Shown here in pieces: positions 44,220 to 52,134 of a stretch of 64,000 nt of DNA (its first letter is position 1; each line of letters begins with the position of its first letter). The notes beneath the pieces were generated by a model. It had not been told where the DNA came from. It saw nothing but the letters and a program-made list of their open reading frames with translations, and ran no database searches. The DNA lies in the NCBI RefSeq assembly GCF_000931935.2, contig NZ_AZAC01000004.1, positions 62,001 to 126,000 on the forward strand, read 5' to 3'. This stretch comes from Dethiosulfatarculus sandiegensis (GTDB lineage: Bacteria > Desulfobacterota > Desulfarculia > Desulfarculales > Desulfarculaceae). The translations under genes were made by a program, and so were the position numbers.

Positions 44220-44393
44220 TTATGGCTTTTCCCTCATAAACCTGAACAAAACAACCAGGCAGGCATTGCCTGCGGTGAAGAGCAGAAGAAACAACTCCAT
44301 GTGCTTTAAATGCCAGAGGCTTGCTCCGGCCCAGATAAGAAGGGCCATGGTTGCGGCCCAGGCCAGCCAGCGAAACGCTTCCTTGTTTTTCAT
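44220..44393 (-). CDS. 57-residue two-helix membrane protein
   Basis: Small frame from the ATG at 44393 with GGAGAAAGCCTG as ribosome site, ending 19 bases before the TAXI gene. It reads MKNKEAFRW, then a hydrophobic helix (LAWAATMALLIWAGASLW), a HLKHMEL turn and a second helix (FLLLFTAGNACLVVLF), ending RFMREKP with a basic tail. It sits exactly in the operon between BKACE and TAXI genes on the same strand. No family recognised; perhaps an accessory to the transporter. Confidence 0.7.
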   Translation of the reverse strand: MKNKEAFRWLAWAATMALLIWAGASLWHLKHMELFLLLFTAGNACLVVLFRFMREKP

Positions 44394-44413
44394 CAGGCTT
44401 TCTCCAAAGGCCG

Positions 44414-45352
44414 TTAAAACCCCACCCGGTCAATACCCTTGAGCCCCAGCATCCTGCGCGCTTCATCCGGGGAGGCGATCTCCCTTCCCAATTCCCCGGC
44501 CAGGCGCACCACTTTTTCCACTTGCTCCGCATTGGAGCGGGCCAGCACTCCTTTTTCTATGAAAAGGTTGTCTTCCAAACCCACCCGCACATGGCCGCCC
44601 ATCATGATGGATGTGCAGGCCATGTGAAATTGGTTGGGATAGCCAATGCCGATGGTTGAGTATTTGTAGCCGCCCAAACCCAGATAAGTGTCGGCGGTGT
44701 GTTTCAGATTGGGGAAAAGTTCCACCTGGGCCGGGTGCTCGCCAAAGGCGCCCATTACAAACTGGAGCCATATGGGGACGGGGTAGTTGCCCTTGGTCTG
44801 TAAAAGGTATTTCAAGGTGGTGAGCCAGCCCAGGTCGAAGATTTCGATCTCGGGTTTGGCTCCGGCCTCTATTATGCTGTCCCAGAACATTTCTATTTCA
44901 TGAAGGGTGTTTGCAAAAAGGCCCTTGCGGTAATTCTTAAGGTGCTCCTTTTCCCAGCCAAAGCGATAGTCTTTGTCTTTGAGCCTTTTATAGAGAGGAT
45001 CCCTGTTCATCAGTATGGTGCCAAGGCTCAAAGAGGCCATCTCAGGCTTGACTCTCGAGACTATTGCTATCCTCTGTTCGGCGGATAAGCGGTGCGACAT
45101 GCCGGTCGAGGTGCAGATCACCGCATTGGTGAGTTCCTTGATCTTTACGTGGATCTCTTCATAAATATCGAGGTCGCCGGTGGGGAAGCCCTCTTCCGGG
45201 TCCCTGGGGTGAATATGCACAATGGCTGCGCCCGCGTCAGCCGCCCTTTGGGCTTCCTTTGCTATCTCATCCGGGTTCAAGGGTATGTAGGGGCTTTGGG
45301 CGGGTATGGTGCCTCCGCCGGTCAAGGCTGCGCTTATTATCAGCTTTTCCAA
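44414..45352 (-). CDS. beta-keto acid cleavage enzyme (BKACE, Kce-like, DUF849)
   Basis: 312 residues from a TTG at 45352 placed after GAGGAG, which is also the end of the cyclase gene. EKLIISAALTGGG at the start, zinc-binding AIVHIHPRDPEEG (HxH) near 45, CTSTGMSHRLSAEQR, and MMGGHVRVGLEDNLF near 258 are typical. The family condenses a beta-keto acid with acetyl-CoA to give acetoacetate and a CoA ester, as in lysine fermentation. The side chain it accepts is not clear. Coupled to a cyclase and a TRAP importer, it points to breakdown of an imported compound to a beta-keto acid. Confidence 0.88.
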   Translation of the reverse strand: MEKLIISAALTGGGTIPAQSPYIPLNPDEIAKEAQRAADAGAAIVHIHPRDPEEGFPTGDLDIYEEIHVKIKELTNAVICTSTGMSHRLSAEQRIAIVSRVKPEMASLSLGTILMNRDPLYKRLKDKDYRFGWEKEHLKNYRKGLFANTLHEIEMFWDSIIEAGAKPEIEIFDLGWLTTLKYLLQTKGNYPVPIWLQFVMGAFGEHPAQVELFPNLKHTADTYLGLGGYKYSTIGIGYPNQFHMACTSIMMGGHVRVGLEDNLFIEKGVLARSNAEQVEKVVRLAGELGREIASPDEARRMLGLKGIDRVGF

Positions 45353-45357
45353 TTTAA

Positions 45358-46110
45358 CTACTCCTCGATAATAGCCACGGCCCGCACCCAGCCGCCGCTG
45401 GCTCCCTCGATCTTTATGGGAAAGGCCGCCACCTTGAATCCAAAGGGCCGAGGAATGGCATCCAAGTTGGCAAGACTTTCCAAATGGCAATATTCCATTT
45501 CCGCGCCGACCCAGTGGGCTTCCAGGAAGCGTTTGGGCCTGGGCCTTTCAAGCATCACGTCAAAGGGCTGGTCCCAGGTCCAGGAGTCGATCCCGGTGAT
45601 CTTTATGCCCTGATCGATCAGCCAGCGGGTGGAGTCCGCAGTGAGCCCGGCCCCCTGGTTTTCATATCCTTCTTGCGGATAGTATTTGGAGGCATCCGTG
45701 CGGATCAAAACGATATCCCTGGGCTTCAGTCGGTATTTGATTGTGTTGAGCGCCTCTTTAAGGTCTTGAATTAAAATGGGGCGGCTGCGTTCAAAGTGGT
45801 GAAAGTCAAGCACACAGGCGTCTGCGTAACACCATTCCAACGGAACCTGGTCTATGGTCTTGGCGGGCTTGCCTTCACTTTGGGGTGCAAAGTGCCAGGG
45901 AGCATCCAAGTGGGTGGCCACATGGGTGGTCATGCTCACCTTTTCAATGGCGCAGAACCCCCATTCGGGCAGATCACCTTCCTGATCCAGGCCCAGTGGT
46001 TTTTTGCGCATTTCCGCATAGGTCTTGTGGTTAAAACTTTGCACCTCAGGCATGAAGCGCAAATCTCCTTTGGTGGTGACCGGCAGGCTGAGATCGATGA
46101 TTCTGGTCAT
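45358..46110 (-). CDS. cyclase-family (kynurenine formamidase-like) metal hydrolase
   Basis: 250 residues; GGGGAGGCAA precedes the ATG. The metal motif is THVATHLDAPWHF (HxxTHxDxPxH) at about 60-72, with MTRIIDLSLPV at the start and GIDSWTWDQPF further on. Relatives open amide or lactam rings (isatin hydrolase, kynurenine formamidase) or act on lactones. First gene of the operon, so it likely opens a ring of the imported solute before BKACE acts. Substrate not known. Confidence 0.87.
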   Translation of the reverse strand: MTRIIDLSLPVTTKGDLRFMPEVQSFNHKTYAEMRKKPLGLDQEGDLPEWGFCAIEKVSMTTHVATHLDAPWHFAPQSEGKPAKTIDQVPLEWCYADACVLDFHHFERSRPILIQDLKEALNTIKYRLKPRDIVLIRTDASKYYPQEGYENQGAGLTADSTRWLIDQGIKITGIDSWTWDQPFDVMLERPRPKRFLEAHWVGAEMEYCHLESLANLDAIPRPFGFKVAAFPIKIEGASGGWVRAVAIIEE

Positions 46111-46204
46111 TTGCCTCCCCTTGAACGTGAGATGAAACCGCCTTCGCCTTCTTTAAGATGAGGTTGTCTGGTTCGGTGGGTTAGTTTTATTGTTTTGATA
46201 TATG

Positions 46205-46262
46205 ATGTCTGACATTAGATGGAATTTTTGACATACTGTCTCAATTAATTCACTTATGTCAA
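46205..46262 (-). promoter_or_regulatory. promoter with two palindromic operators for the cyclase-BKACE-TRAP operon
   Basis: On the reverse strand TTGACA (46262-46257), 18-bp spacer, CAGTAT (46238-46233). The palindrome GACA-TAC-TGTC (46230-46240) covers the -10, and ATGTC-T-GACAT (46205-46215) lies just downstream. Both resemble GntR/FadR-type sites, so a repressor encoded elsewhere is likely. Confidence 0.5.
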
Positions 46263-46458
46263 GGGTAAATAGGGGAATTATCTGGATAGGGAAGGCAACT
46301 CCCCGAAAAATGATAATAAAATGGTTCCTGCTTCAAAAATTGGGTCTTTGCTGGGGAACTTGAAGCTTTAAAAAATAGGGTTTTCCGGTAAAAAGGTAAC
46401 GCCAAGTGAAAAAGAGAGGACAAAATGACGACTTTTTGCTTTCCTCTCAAATGCGGGC

Positions 46459-46487
46459 TTGACACCGCATTCCAAGCGGGTTAGCCT
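46459..46487 (+). promoter_or_regulatory. promoter of hisC-cmk
   Basis: TTGACA (46459-46464), 17-bp spacer, TAGCCT (46482-46487). Perfect -35, weak -10; leader of about 70 nt to hisC. Confidence 0.45.
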
Positions 46488-46565
46488 AGGTTTCTCAAAT
46501 AGGCGGACACAAGAAACTTAAAACGGCTGCCCCCAGGCAATAACAGGTTTTCAAACACCAAAACA

Positions 46566-47684
46566 ATGACTATCAAAACTCCTGCGCTCCCTCCTGAGAT
46601 TCAGAATCTGGAGCCATACAAGCCCGGTAAACCCATCGAAGAATTAGAACGTGAATTGGGCATTAGAGGCGCTGTCAAGCTTGCCAGCAACGAAAACCCT
46701 CTGGGGCCCAGTCCTAAGGCGGTTCTTGCCATGCAAGAGGTGCTCAAAGATGTGCATCGCTATCCGGATGGCGCCGGGTTTGAACTTAGGGACGCTCTGG
46801 CCAGGCGTTTTGGAGTGAAGTTTGAAGAGACTTGCCTGGGTAACGGCTCCGACGAGATAATCGAGTTTCTGTGCAGGGCCTATGTAAGGCCCGGGCAAAA
46901 AGCCCTGGCCGCCGCGCCTTCATTCCTCATGTATTCCAAACTGGTTCAGGTCGCCGGCGGCGTTTTCGCTGAAGTGCCCCTGAATCGGGACTTTACGATA
47001 GATGCCCAGGGAATGCTGGATGCGGTTACCTCAGACACCCGCCTTATTTTCATGAATAATCCCAATAATCCCGCCGGCACCGCCCTCACAGGGGAGGCCA
47101 TGCGCGATTTTCTGGATCAAGTCCCTTCAGGGGTGCTGGTGGTTCTGGACGAGGCTTATATAGATTTTGCAAGCGCAAAAGATTGCGCAAACGGTTGCGA
47201 CTTCCTGAACCATCCCAAAACACCCGTGGTGGTTATGCGCACCTTTTCCAAAAGCGCAGGCCTTGCCGGTATGCGCATTGGCTATGCCCTGGGACCCGAA
47301 GAGGTGATCAGGGCCTTTGACAGGGTGCGTCAGCCTTTCAATACTTCCCTGCCTGCCCAGGCTGCGGCGGTCGCCGCTTTGGAAGATAAAGAATTTCTGC
47401 AAAAGACCAGGAATCTGGTCCATCAGGGCTTAAGTGACCTGTATCGTTGCTTCGATGAGTTGGGGCTTTTTTATGTACCCAGCCAGACCAACTTTGTGCT
47501 GGTCAAAATAGGCCCGAAGGCAGTACAGGTCGCCGGGGAGCTTTTAAAGCGGGGTGTGATAATCCGCTCCATGGCTTCCTACGACATGCCCGAGTTTTTG
47601 CGGATATCAGTAGGGCTGCCCGAAGAAAACCAGAGGTTTATAGAAGAACTTAAAAGTATTGCAACAGGAGGCCCGGGCCTGTGA
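46566..47684 (+). CDS. hisC: histidinol-phosphate aminotransferase
   Basis: 372 residues. Step of histidine synthesis converting imidazole-acetol phosphate and glutamate to histidinol phosphate; cytoplasmic PLP enzyme. KLASNENPLGPSPKA opens the fold, NPNNPAG and DEAYIDFA bind the cofactor, and RTFSKSAGLAGMRIGYA holds the PLP lysine. Normal length. Its TGA overlaps the cmk GTG by four bases, an arrangement seen in several deltaproteobacterial genomes, so the pair is co-translated. No other his genes are nearby. Confidence 0.93.
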   Translation: MTIKTPALPPEIQNLEPYKPGKPIEELERELGIRGAVKLASNENPLGPSPKAVLAMQEVLKDVHRYPDGAGFELRDALARRFGVKFEETCLGNGSDEIIEFLCRAYVRPGQKALAAAPSFLMYSKLVQVAGGVFAEVPLNRDFTIDAQGMLDAVTSDTRLIFMNNPNNPAGTALTGEAMRDFLDQVPSGVLVVLDEAYIDFASAKDCANGCDFLNHPKTPVVVMRTFSKSAGLAGMRIGYALGPEEVIRAFDRVRQPFNTSLPAQAAAVAALEDKEFLQKTRNLVHQGLSDLYRCFDELGLFYVPSQTNFVLVKIGPKAVQVAGELLKRGVIIRSMASYDMPEFLRISVGLPEENQRFIEELKSIATGGPGL

Positions 47685-48337
47685 TTATAGCCATCGACGG
47701 CCCGTCGGCTTCGGGCAAGTCAACGGTGAGCAAATTGTTGGCCCGTCGTCTTGGGATCGCCCATTTGGACACCGGGGCCATGTACCGGGCCCTGGCCCTG
47801 GCAGCTGACTGGGATCAACTGGATTTCACCGACCTGCCGGTGCTCAAGGCCTGGCTCACCAAGGTTGAGCTGGATATCCGGCTTACCGGTGGCAAGTTTG
47901 CGGTTCTTTTAAGTGGCCGGGATGTGGAACCCTTTATCCGCAATGAGGAGATTGGTAAAAAGGCAAGCCAAATCTCCAAGCTGGGGCCGGTGCGCGAGTA
48001 TCTGCTCGATATGCAGCGCATGGCGGGGACCAAGGGTGATCTGGTGGCCGACGGCAGGGATATGGGAACAGTGGTTTTCCCCCAGGCGGAGGTTAAGTTT
48101 TTTCTCATTGCTTCCGATCGGGAAAGGGCTAAAAGGCGCTGGCTGGAGCTAAGACACCTGGATCCTTCGCTTACCTTGGAAAAAGTGGAAAAGGAGCTCA
48201 AGGCGAGGGATGAACAGGACGCCCAAAGAGAGCTCAGTCCGTTGAAACCGGCTAAAGACGCCGAGATTCTGGACACCACCGACCTGAGCCTGGACCAGGT
48301 TGTCCAGGTGATGAATAAACGGATCAAAACCAAGTAG
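47681..48337 (+). CDS. cmk: cytidylate kinase
   Basis: 218 residues with a GTG start inside the hisC stop. P-loop IDGPSASGKSTVSKLLA at 4-20, HLDTGAMYRALAL, and VVADGRDMGTVVFPQA are the standard Cmk motifs. Phosphorylates CMP and dCMP using ATP. It lies ahead of rpsA, a very common order in bacteria. The 260-base gap to rpsA holds two hairpins. Confidence 0.95.
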   Translation: MIIAIDGPSASGKSTVSKLLARRLGIAHLDTGAMYRALALAADWDQLDFTDLPVLKAWLTKVELDIRLTGGKFAVLLSGRDVEPFIRNEEIGKKASQISKLGPVREYLLDMQRMAGTKGDLVADGRDMGTVVFPQAEVKFFLIASDRERAKRRWLELRHLDPSLTLEKVEKELKARDEQDAQRELSPLKPAKDAEILDTTDLSLDQVVQVMNKRIKTK

Positions 48338-48367
48338 TCACCGCTTGGTTTAAATATGGGTTTTGAT

Positions 48368-48440
48368 GCCGGGACGCCCGGCTCAAAAAGCCTGGTTGCG
48401 CGGCTTGATTTTTGGGATCGTCATACCTTAGGCAAGGTAT
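48368..48440 (+). other. two small perfect hairpins between cmk and rpsA
   Basis: GCCGGG-ACG-CCCGGC (48368-48382) and ATACCTT-AGGC-AAGGTAT (48423-48440). Neither is followed by a T run. They may shape the rpsA leader, where S1 autoregulation often acts. Confidence 0.4.
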
Positions 48441-48600
48441 AAAGAATCCTTGTTTTAAGCTGATGATTCTGGTAGTAATAGCCGCACGATTCTGGTAATA
48501 CAATATAGTTTTACAGGCATTTTTTATCCGATGGCGGAAGAGCCGCTTTGCGGATGTTTGACCAAAACCATTAACCCAAACTTTTAACAAGGCAATCGAG

Positions 48601-50433
48601 ATGGCAGACAACGATCTGAACAAGGACCAAGTAGCGGAAAAAACCGCAGAGACCGCAAGCCAGACGGTGGAGGAAACCCCGGCAGAGCAAGAGGCTCCGC
48701 AGGCAGCAGAGGCCCAAGAGGCTCCCTCGTCCGAGGATGACCTGAACATGGAGGATATGGAGGCGCTGTATGAACAGTCATTCCGTACAATCCAGGAGGG
48801 AGAGGTCGCCAAAGGTACGATCGTCGCGGTGGAAAAAGACTATGTCGTGGTGGACATCGGCTACAAGTCCGAGGGTCAGATCGACATTAATGAATTCAAG
48901 GACGTCGACGGCGTGATCCAGGCCGAGGTGGGTCAGGAAGTGGACGTCCTTTTGGAGCGCACCGAAGACGATGAGGGCACCATCATCCTTTCCAAGGAGA
49001 AGGCCGCCAAGATCAAGGTGTGGGACGAGATCAGCCGGGTCTACAACGACGACGGCGAGATCACAGGCTCCATCGTGGGCCGCGTCAAGGGCGGCATGAG
49101 CGTCGATATCGGCGTCCCCGCCTTCCTGCCCGGTTCCCAGGTGGACCTGCGCCCGGTGCGCAACTTAGATGCCCTGGTGGGGCAGACCTTTGACTTCAAG
49201 ATTTTGAAGTTCAACAAGAAGCGCTCCAACATCGTGCTTAGCCGTAGGGTTCTTTTGGAGAAAGAGCGCGAGGTCAAGAAGACCGAGACCTTGAAAGTCC
49301 TGGAGACCAACCAGGTTATGCAAGGTGTGGTCAAGAACATCACCGATTACGGTGTGTTCGTGGATCTGGGCGGCATCGACGGCCTCCTGCACATCACCGA
49401 CATGAGCTGGGGCAGGGTGGGTCATCCCTCCGAGATGTTCGGCATTGGCGACGAGATCAACGTCAAGGTGCTGAATTTTGACCGCGATCGCGAGCGGGTG
49501 AGCCTGGGCCTGAAGCAGCTCAAGGAAGATCCCTGGATCGCCGCGGCCGAAAAATACTCCGTGGGAACCCGCATTGAGGGCCGCGTGGTCTCCCTGGCCG
49601 ACTACGGCGCATTTGTGGAGGTCGAAGAAGGCGTCGAGGGCCTGATTCACGTCAGCGAGATGTCCTGGACCAGGAAAGTCCGTCATCCTTCCAAGATAGT
49701 GAACGTGGGCGATGTGGTAGAGGCCGTGGTTCTCTCCATCAACCCCGAGGCCAAGCGCATCAGCCTGGGTATGAAGCAGGTCGAGCCCAACCCCTGGGAC
49801 GTCATTGCCGAGAAATACCCCGTCGGCACCACCATCGAGGGCCGCATCAAGAATATCACCGATTTCGGTCTGTTCATCGGCATCGACGAGGGCATCGACG
49901 GTTTGGTCCACATCAGCGATATCTCCTGGACCAAACGCATCAAACACCCCGGCGAGATCTACAAGAAGGGCGATGAAGTCCGCGCCGTGGTCCTTAATAT
50001 CGACCGCGAGAACGAGCGCTTCAGCCTGGGCATCAAACAGCTCGAGGTGGATCCCTGGGACGAGATTCCCCAGAAATACAAAGTCGGCACCTCTGTCACC
50101 GGCCTTATCACCAATGTCACCGATTTTGGCGTCTTTGTTGAACTTGAAGAGGGCATCGAGGGCCTGATCCATGTCAGCGAGATCTCCAATGAGAAGGTGA
50201 AGACTCCTGTGGGCATGTTCAACGTGAACGAAAATGTCACTGCCAAGGTGGTGGCCGTTTCCAGACGTGACCGCAAGATAGCCCTTAGCCTGCGCAGGCT
50301 GGAGGACGAGGCCGATCGCGCTGTTTACAGCGAGTACCTGAATTCCACTCAGGCTGCCACCAGCAACCTGGGCGAACTGCTGAAACAGGGCTTGGCCGCT
50401 CAAAACGACGACGACGACAAAACCGAGGAATAA
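48601..50433 (+). CDS. rpsA: 30S ribosomal protein S1
   Basis: 610 residues, about 50 longer than the Escherichia coli protein because of an acidic Glu/Ala-rich N-terminal extension (1-60). Six S1 (OB-fold) repeats follow, starting near residues 62, 148, 234, 320, 407 and 494. Repeats 3-6 are most alike (NITDYGVFVDLGGIDGLLHI, NVTDFGVFVELEEGIEGLIH). Binds mRNA on the small subunit and melts structure at start sites. AAGGCAATCGAG before the ATG. Followed after 6 bases by sppA. Confidence 0.96.
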   Translation: MADNDLNKDQVAEKTAETASQTVEETPAEQEAPQAAEAQEAPSSEDDLNMEDMEALYEQSFRTIQEGEVAKGTIVAVEKDYVVVDIGYKSEGQIDINEFKDVDGVIQAEVGQEVDVLLERTEDDEGTIILSKEKAAKIKVWDEISRVYNDDGEITGSIVGRVKGGMSVDIGVPAFLPGSQVDLRPVRNLDALVGQTFDFKILKFNKKRSNIVLSRRVLLEKEREVKKTETLKVLETNQVMQGVVKNITDYGVFVDLGGIDGLLHITDMSWGRVGHPSEMFGIGDEINVKVLNFDRDRERVSLGLKQLKEDPWIAAAEKYSVGTRIEGRVVSLADYGAFVEVEEGVEGLIHVSEMSWTRKVRHPSKIVNVGDVVEAVVLSINPEAKRISLGMKQVEPNPWDVIAEKYPVGTTIEGRIKNITDFGLFIGIDEGIDGLVHISDISWTKRIKHPGEIYKKGDEVRAVVLNIDRENERFSLGIKQLEVDPWDEIPQKYKVGTSVTGLITNVTDFGVFVELEEGIEGLIHVSEISNEKVKTPVGMFNVNENVTAKVVAVSRRDRKIALSLRRLEDEADRAVYSEYLNSTQAATSNLGELLKQGLAAQNDDDDKTEE

Positions 50434-50439
50434 AGCTCT

Positions 50440-51321
50440 ATGAGGAAACACCCCTTGGCCCTGGCCGTCGGGGTGTCCGCCTTGATCGTAGGGGTTTTTG
50501 CCCTGGTCTTCATGACCATGGGCAAAAACCCTGAAAAGTCACTTTTCAGCGACAAGGTGGGCGTAATAGAGATAATCGCGACTATCACCGATTCCCGAAA
50601 GATAAATCGCGATCTCAAGGCCTTTCGTTTAGACGACAGTATCAAAGCTGTGGTCATCCGGATAGATTCACCCGGCGGCGGAGCCGCTGCCAGCCAAGAA
50701 ATATTCAGTGAAGTTAAACGGTTGGCTAGAGCGAAGCCCGTAGTGTGCTCCATGGGAGCCGTGGCGGCCAGCGGTGGCTATTATATTGCCAGCGCCTGCT
50801 CCAAGATTGTGGCTAATCCTTCCACCATGACCGGTTCGATCGGTGTTATAATATCCTTTCCCGACCTCAAAGAACTGTTTGATAAGCTCGGCATCAAGAT
50901 GCAGACCGTAAAAAGCGGGGCTCTGAAGGGCACAGGCGATATATCCCGGCCGCTCAACCCTGCCGAACGGGCCATGTTGCAGGCAGCCATAGACGACACC
51001 CATGCCCAGTTTGTCAAGGATGTGGCCGAGACCAGAAAAATGCCCTTGGCCAGGGTGCAGGATCTGGCCACAGGCGGCATATACACAGGCCGAATGGCCA
51101 AAAATTTGGGGCTGGTGGACACCTTGGGCGGCTTTGAGACTGCCGTAAAAATGGCGGCCGATATGGCGGGCATCAAAGACACCCCGCAGTTGATGCGGCC
51201 CGAATCCGCTAAAAAGAACTGGGTTGACCGAATGTTTGAGGAAAAAGCGGAATGGCTGATCCAAAGGATCAAGCTGGAGCTTTATGGAAGGGGCTTGGAC
51301 TACCGCTGGCAAATTGACTAA
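50440..51321 (+). CDS. sppA: signal peptide peptidase SppA (short, S49 family)
   Basis: 293 residues. One N-terminal membrane anchor (ALAVGVSALIVGVFALVFM), then the protease domain: VIRIDSPGGGAAASQEIF, catalytic Ser in MGAVAASGGYYIAS, GSIGVII and catalytic Lys in KSGALKGTG. Degrades signal peptides left in the inner membrane, with the active site on the periplasmic face. The short single-domain form is usual outside enterics. Six bases after rpsA, so probably co-transcribed. Confidence 0.93.
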   Translation: MRKHPLALAVGVSALIVGVFALVFMTMGKNPEKSLFSDKVGVIEIIATITDSRKINRDLKAFRLDDSIKAVVIRIDSPGGGAAASQEIFSEVKRLARAKPVVCSMGAVAASGGYYIASACSKIVANPSTMTGSIGVIISFPDLKELFDKLGIKMQTVKSGALKGTGDISRPLNPAERAMLQAAIDDTHAQFVKDVAETRKMPLARVQDLATGGIYTGRMAKNLGLVDTLGGFETAVKMAADMAGIKDTPQLMRPESAKKNWVDRMFEEKAEWLIQRIKLELYGRGLDYRWQID

Positions 51322-51351
51322 AGGCCGGTGAACAAAAGAAAAGGTGCAGCC

Positions 51352-52131
51352 ATGGTTTTGCCTAATAACGGGCCAGGCATACTCCCCGACGGACCCGTGG
51401 CCGGACTTATTGCGCCTTGGCGGGCAATTATATTTCTCTTGGGAAACCGGGGGCTATGGCTTTTGGCTTTAGCCCCCTTTTTTTTGAATATTCTGTTGTT
51501 CGGCCTCGCTCTTTGGCTTGGCATTTTCGCCTTTCAAAATTGGCTTCATTCCTGGCTGCCCACAGGTGATGCCTGGTGGTGGTCCCTTTTATATTATCTG
51601 CTTTTTGTTCTGGTGATTCTGGCTTTTTTAGGGCTTTTGGTTTACCTGTTTGTAATTGTCGGCCGAATTCTGGCGGCCCCATTTCTGGAGATTCTGACCA
51701 GACGCACCGAGACCATTGCCCTGGGGCGCAGCCATAATGCGCCGGATTTTGGTTTTTGGGAAGGCATCTTGAGGGTGCTTTTTCAAGAAGCAAAAAAAAT
51801 GGTGCTTTATCTGCTGATCATGGCAGGACTTTTGGTTTTTCACCTGGTGCCTGTTCTGGGCTCGGTTTTCTACACCATCTTGGCCTTTTGGGTGACCTGT
51901 TTTTTTCTTTGCCTGGAATTCATGGATTTTTCACTGGAAAGAAGAGGACTTTCCCTGAAAGCCAAGCTGGCCTATGCCTGGCGTTTGAAGCTCGGCGGCC
52001 TTTTCTTCGGGGCTTCGGTAATGGCTGGTTTTTTGGTGCCGCTTCTGAATCTGGCCTTTTTGCCGGTCGCCGCGGTTGGGGGCACGCTCTATTATCTGAA
52101 GAATCCGGTCAAATCCAATGGCCGAATATAA
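51352..52131 (+). CDS. EI24/CysZ-like integral membrane protein
   Basis: 259 residues from the ATG at 51352 (AAAAGGTGCAGCC upstream); a GTG at 51328 is in frame. Several hydrophobic helices with GLIAPWRAIIFLLGNRGLWLL near the start, GRILAAPFLEILTRRTE in a loop and CLEFMDFSLERRGLSLKAKL near 205. This pattern is the EI24 domain, shared with CysZ. Sulfate uptake by CysZ would suit a sulfate reducer, but the link is by family only. Follows sppA by 30 bases. Confidence 0.75.
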   Translation: MVLPNNGPGILPDGPVAGLIAPWRAIIFLLGNRGLWLLALAPFFLNILLFGLALWLGIFAFQNWLHSWLPTGDAWWWSLLYYLLFVLVILAFLGLLVYLFVIVGRILAAPFLEILTRRTETIALGRSHNAPDFGFWEGILRVLFQEAKKMVLYLLIMAGLLVFHLVPVLGSVFYTILAFWVTCFFLCLEFMDFSLERRGLSLKAKLAYAWRLKLGGLFFGASVMAGFLVPLLNLAFLPVAAVGGTLYYLKNPVKSNGRI

Positions 52132-52134
52132 ACG

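Noticed and set aside
49165..50451. 428-codon reverse frame inside rpsA
   Set aside because: Mirror of the repeated S1 domains; long only because of codon bias of rpsA.
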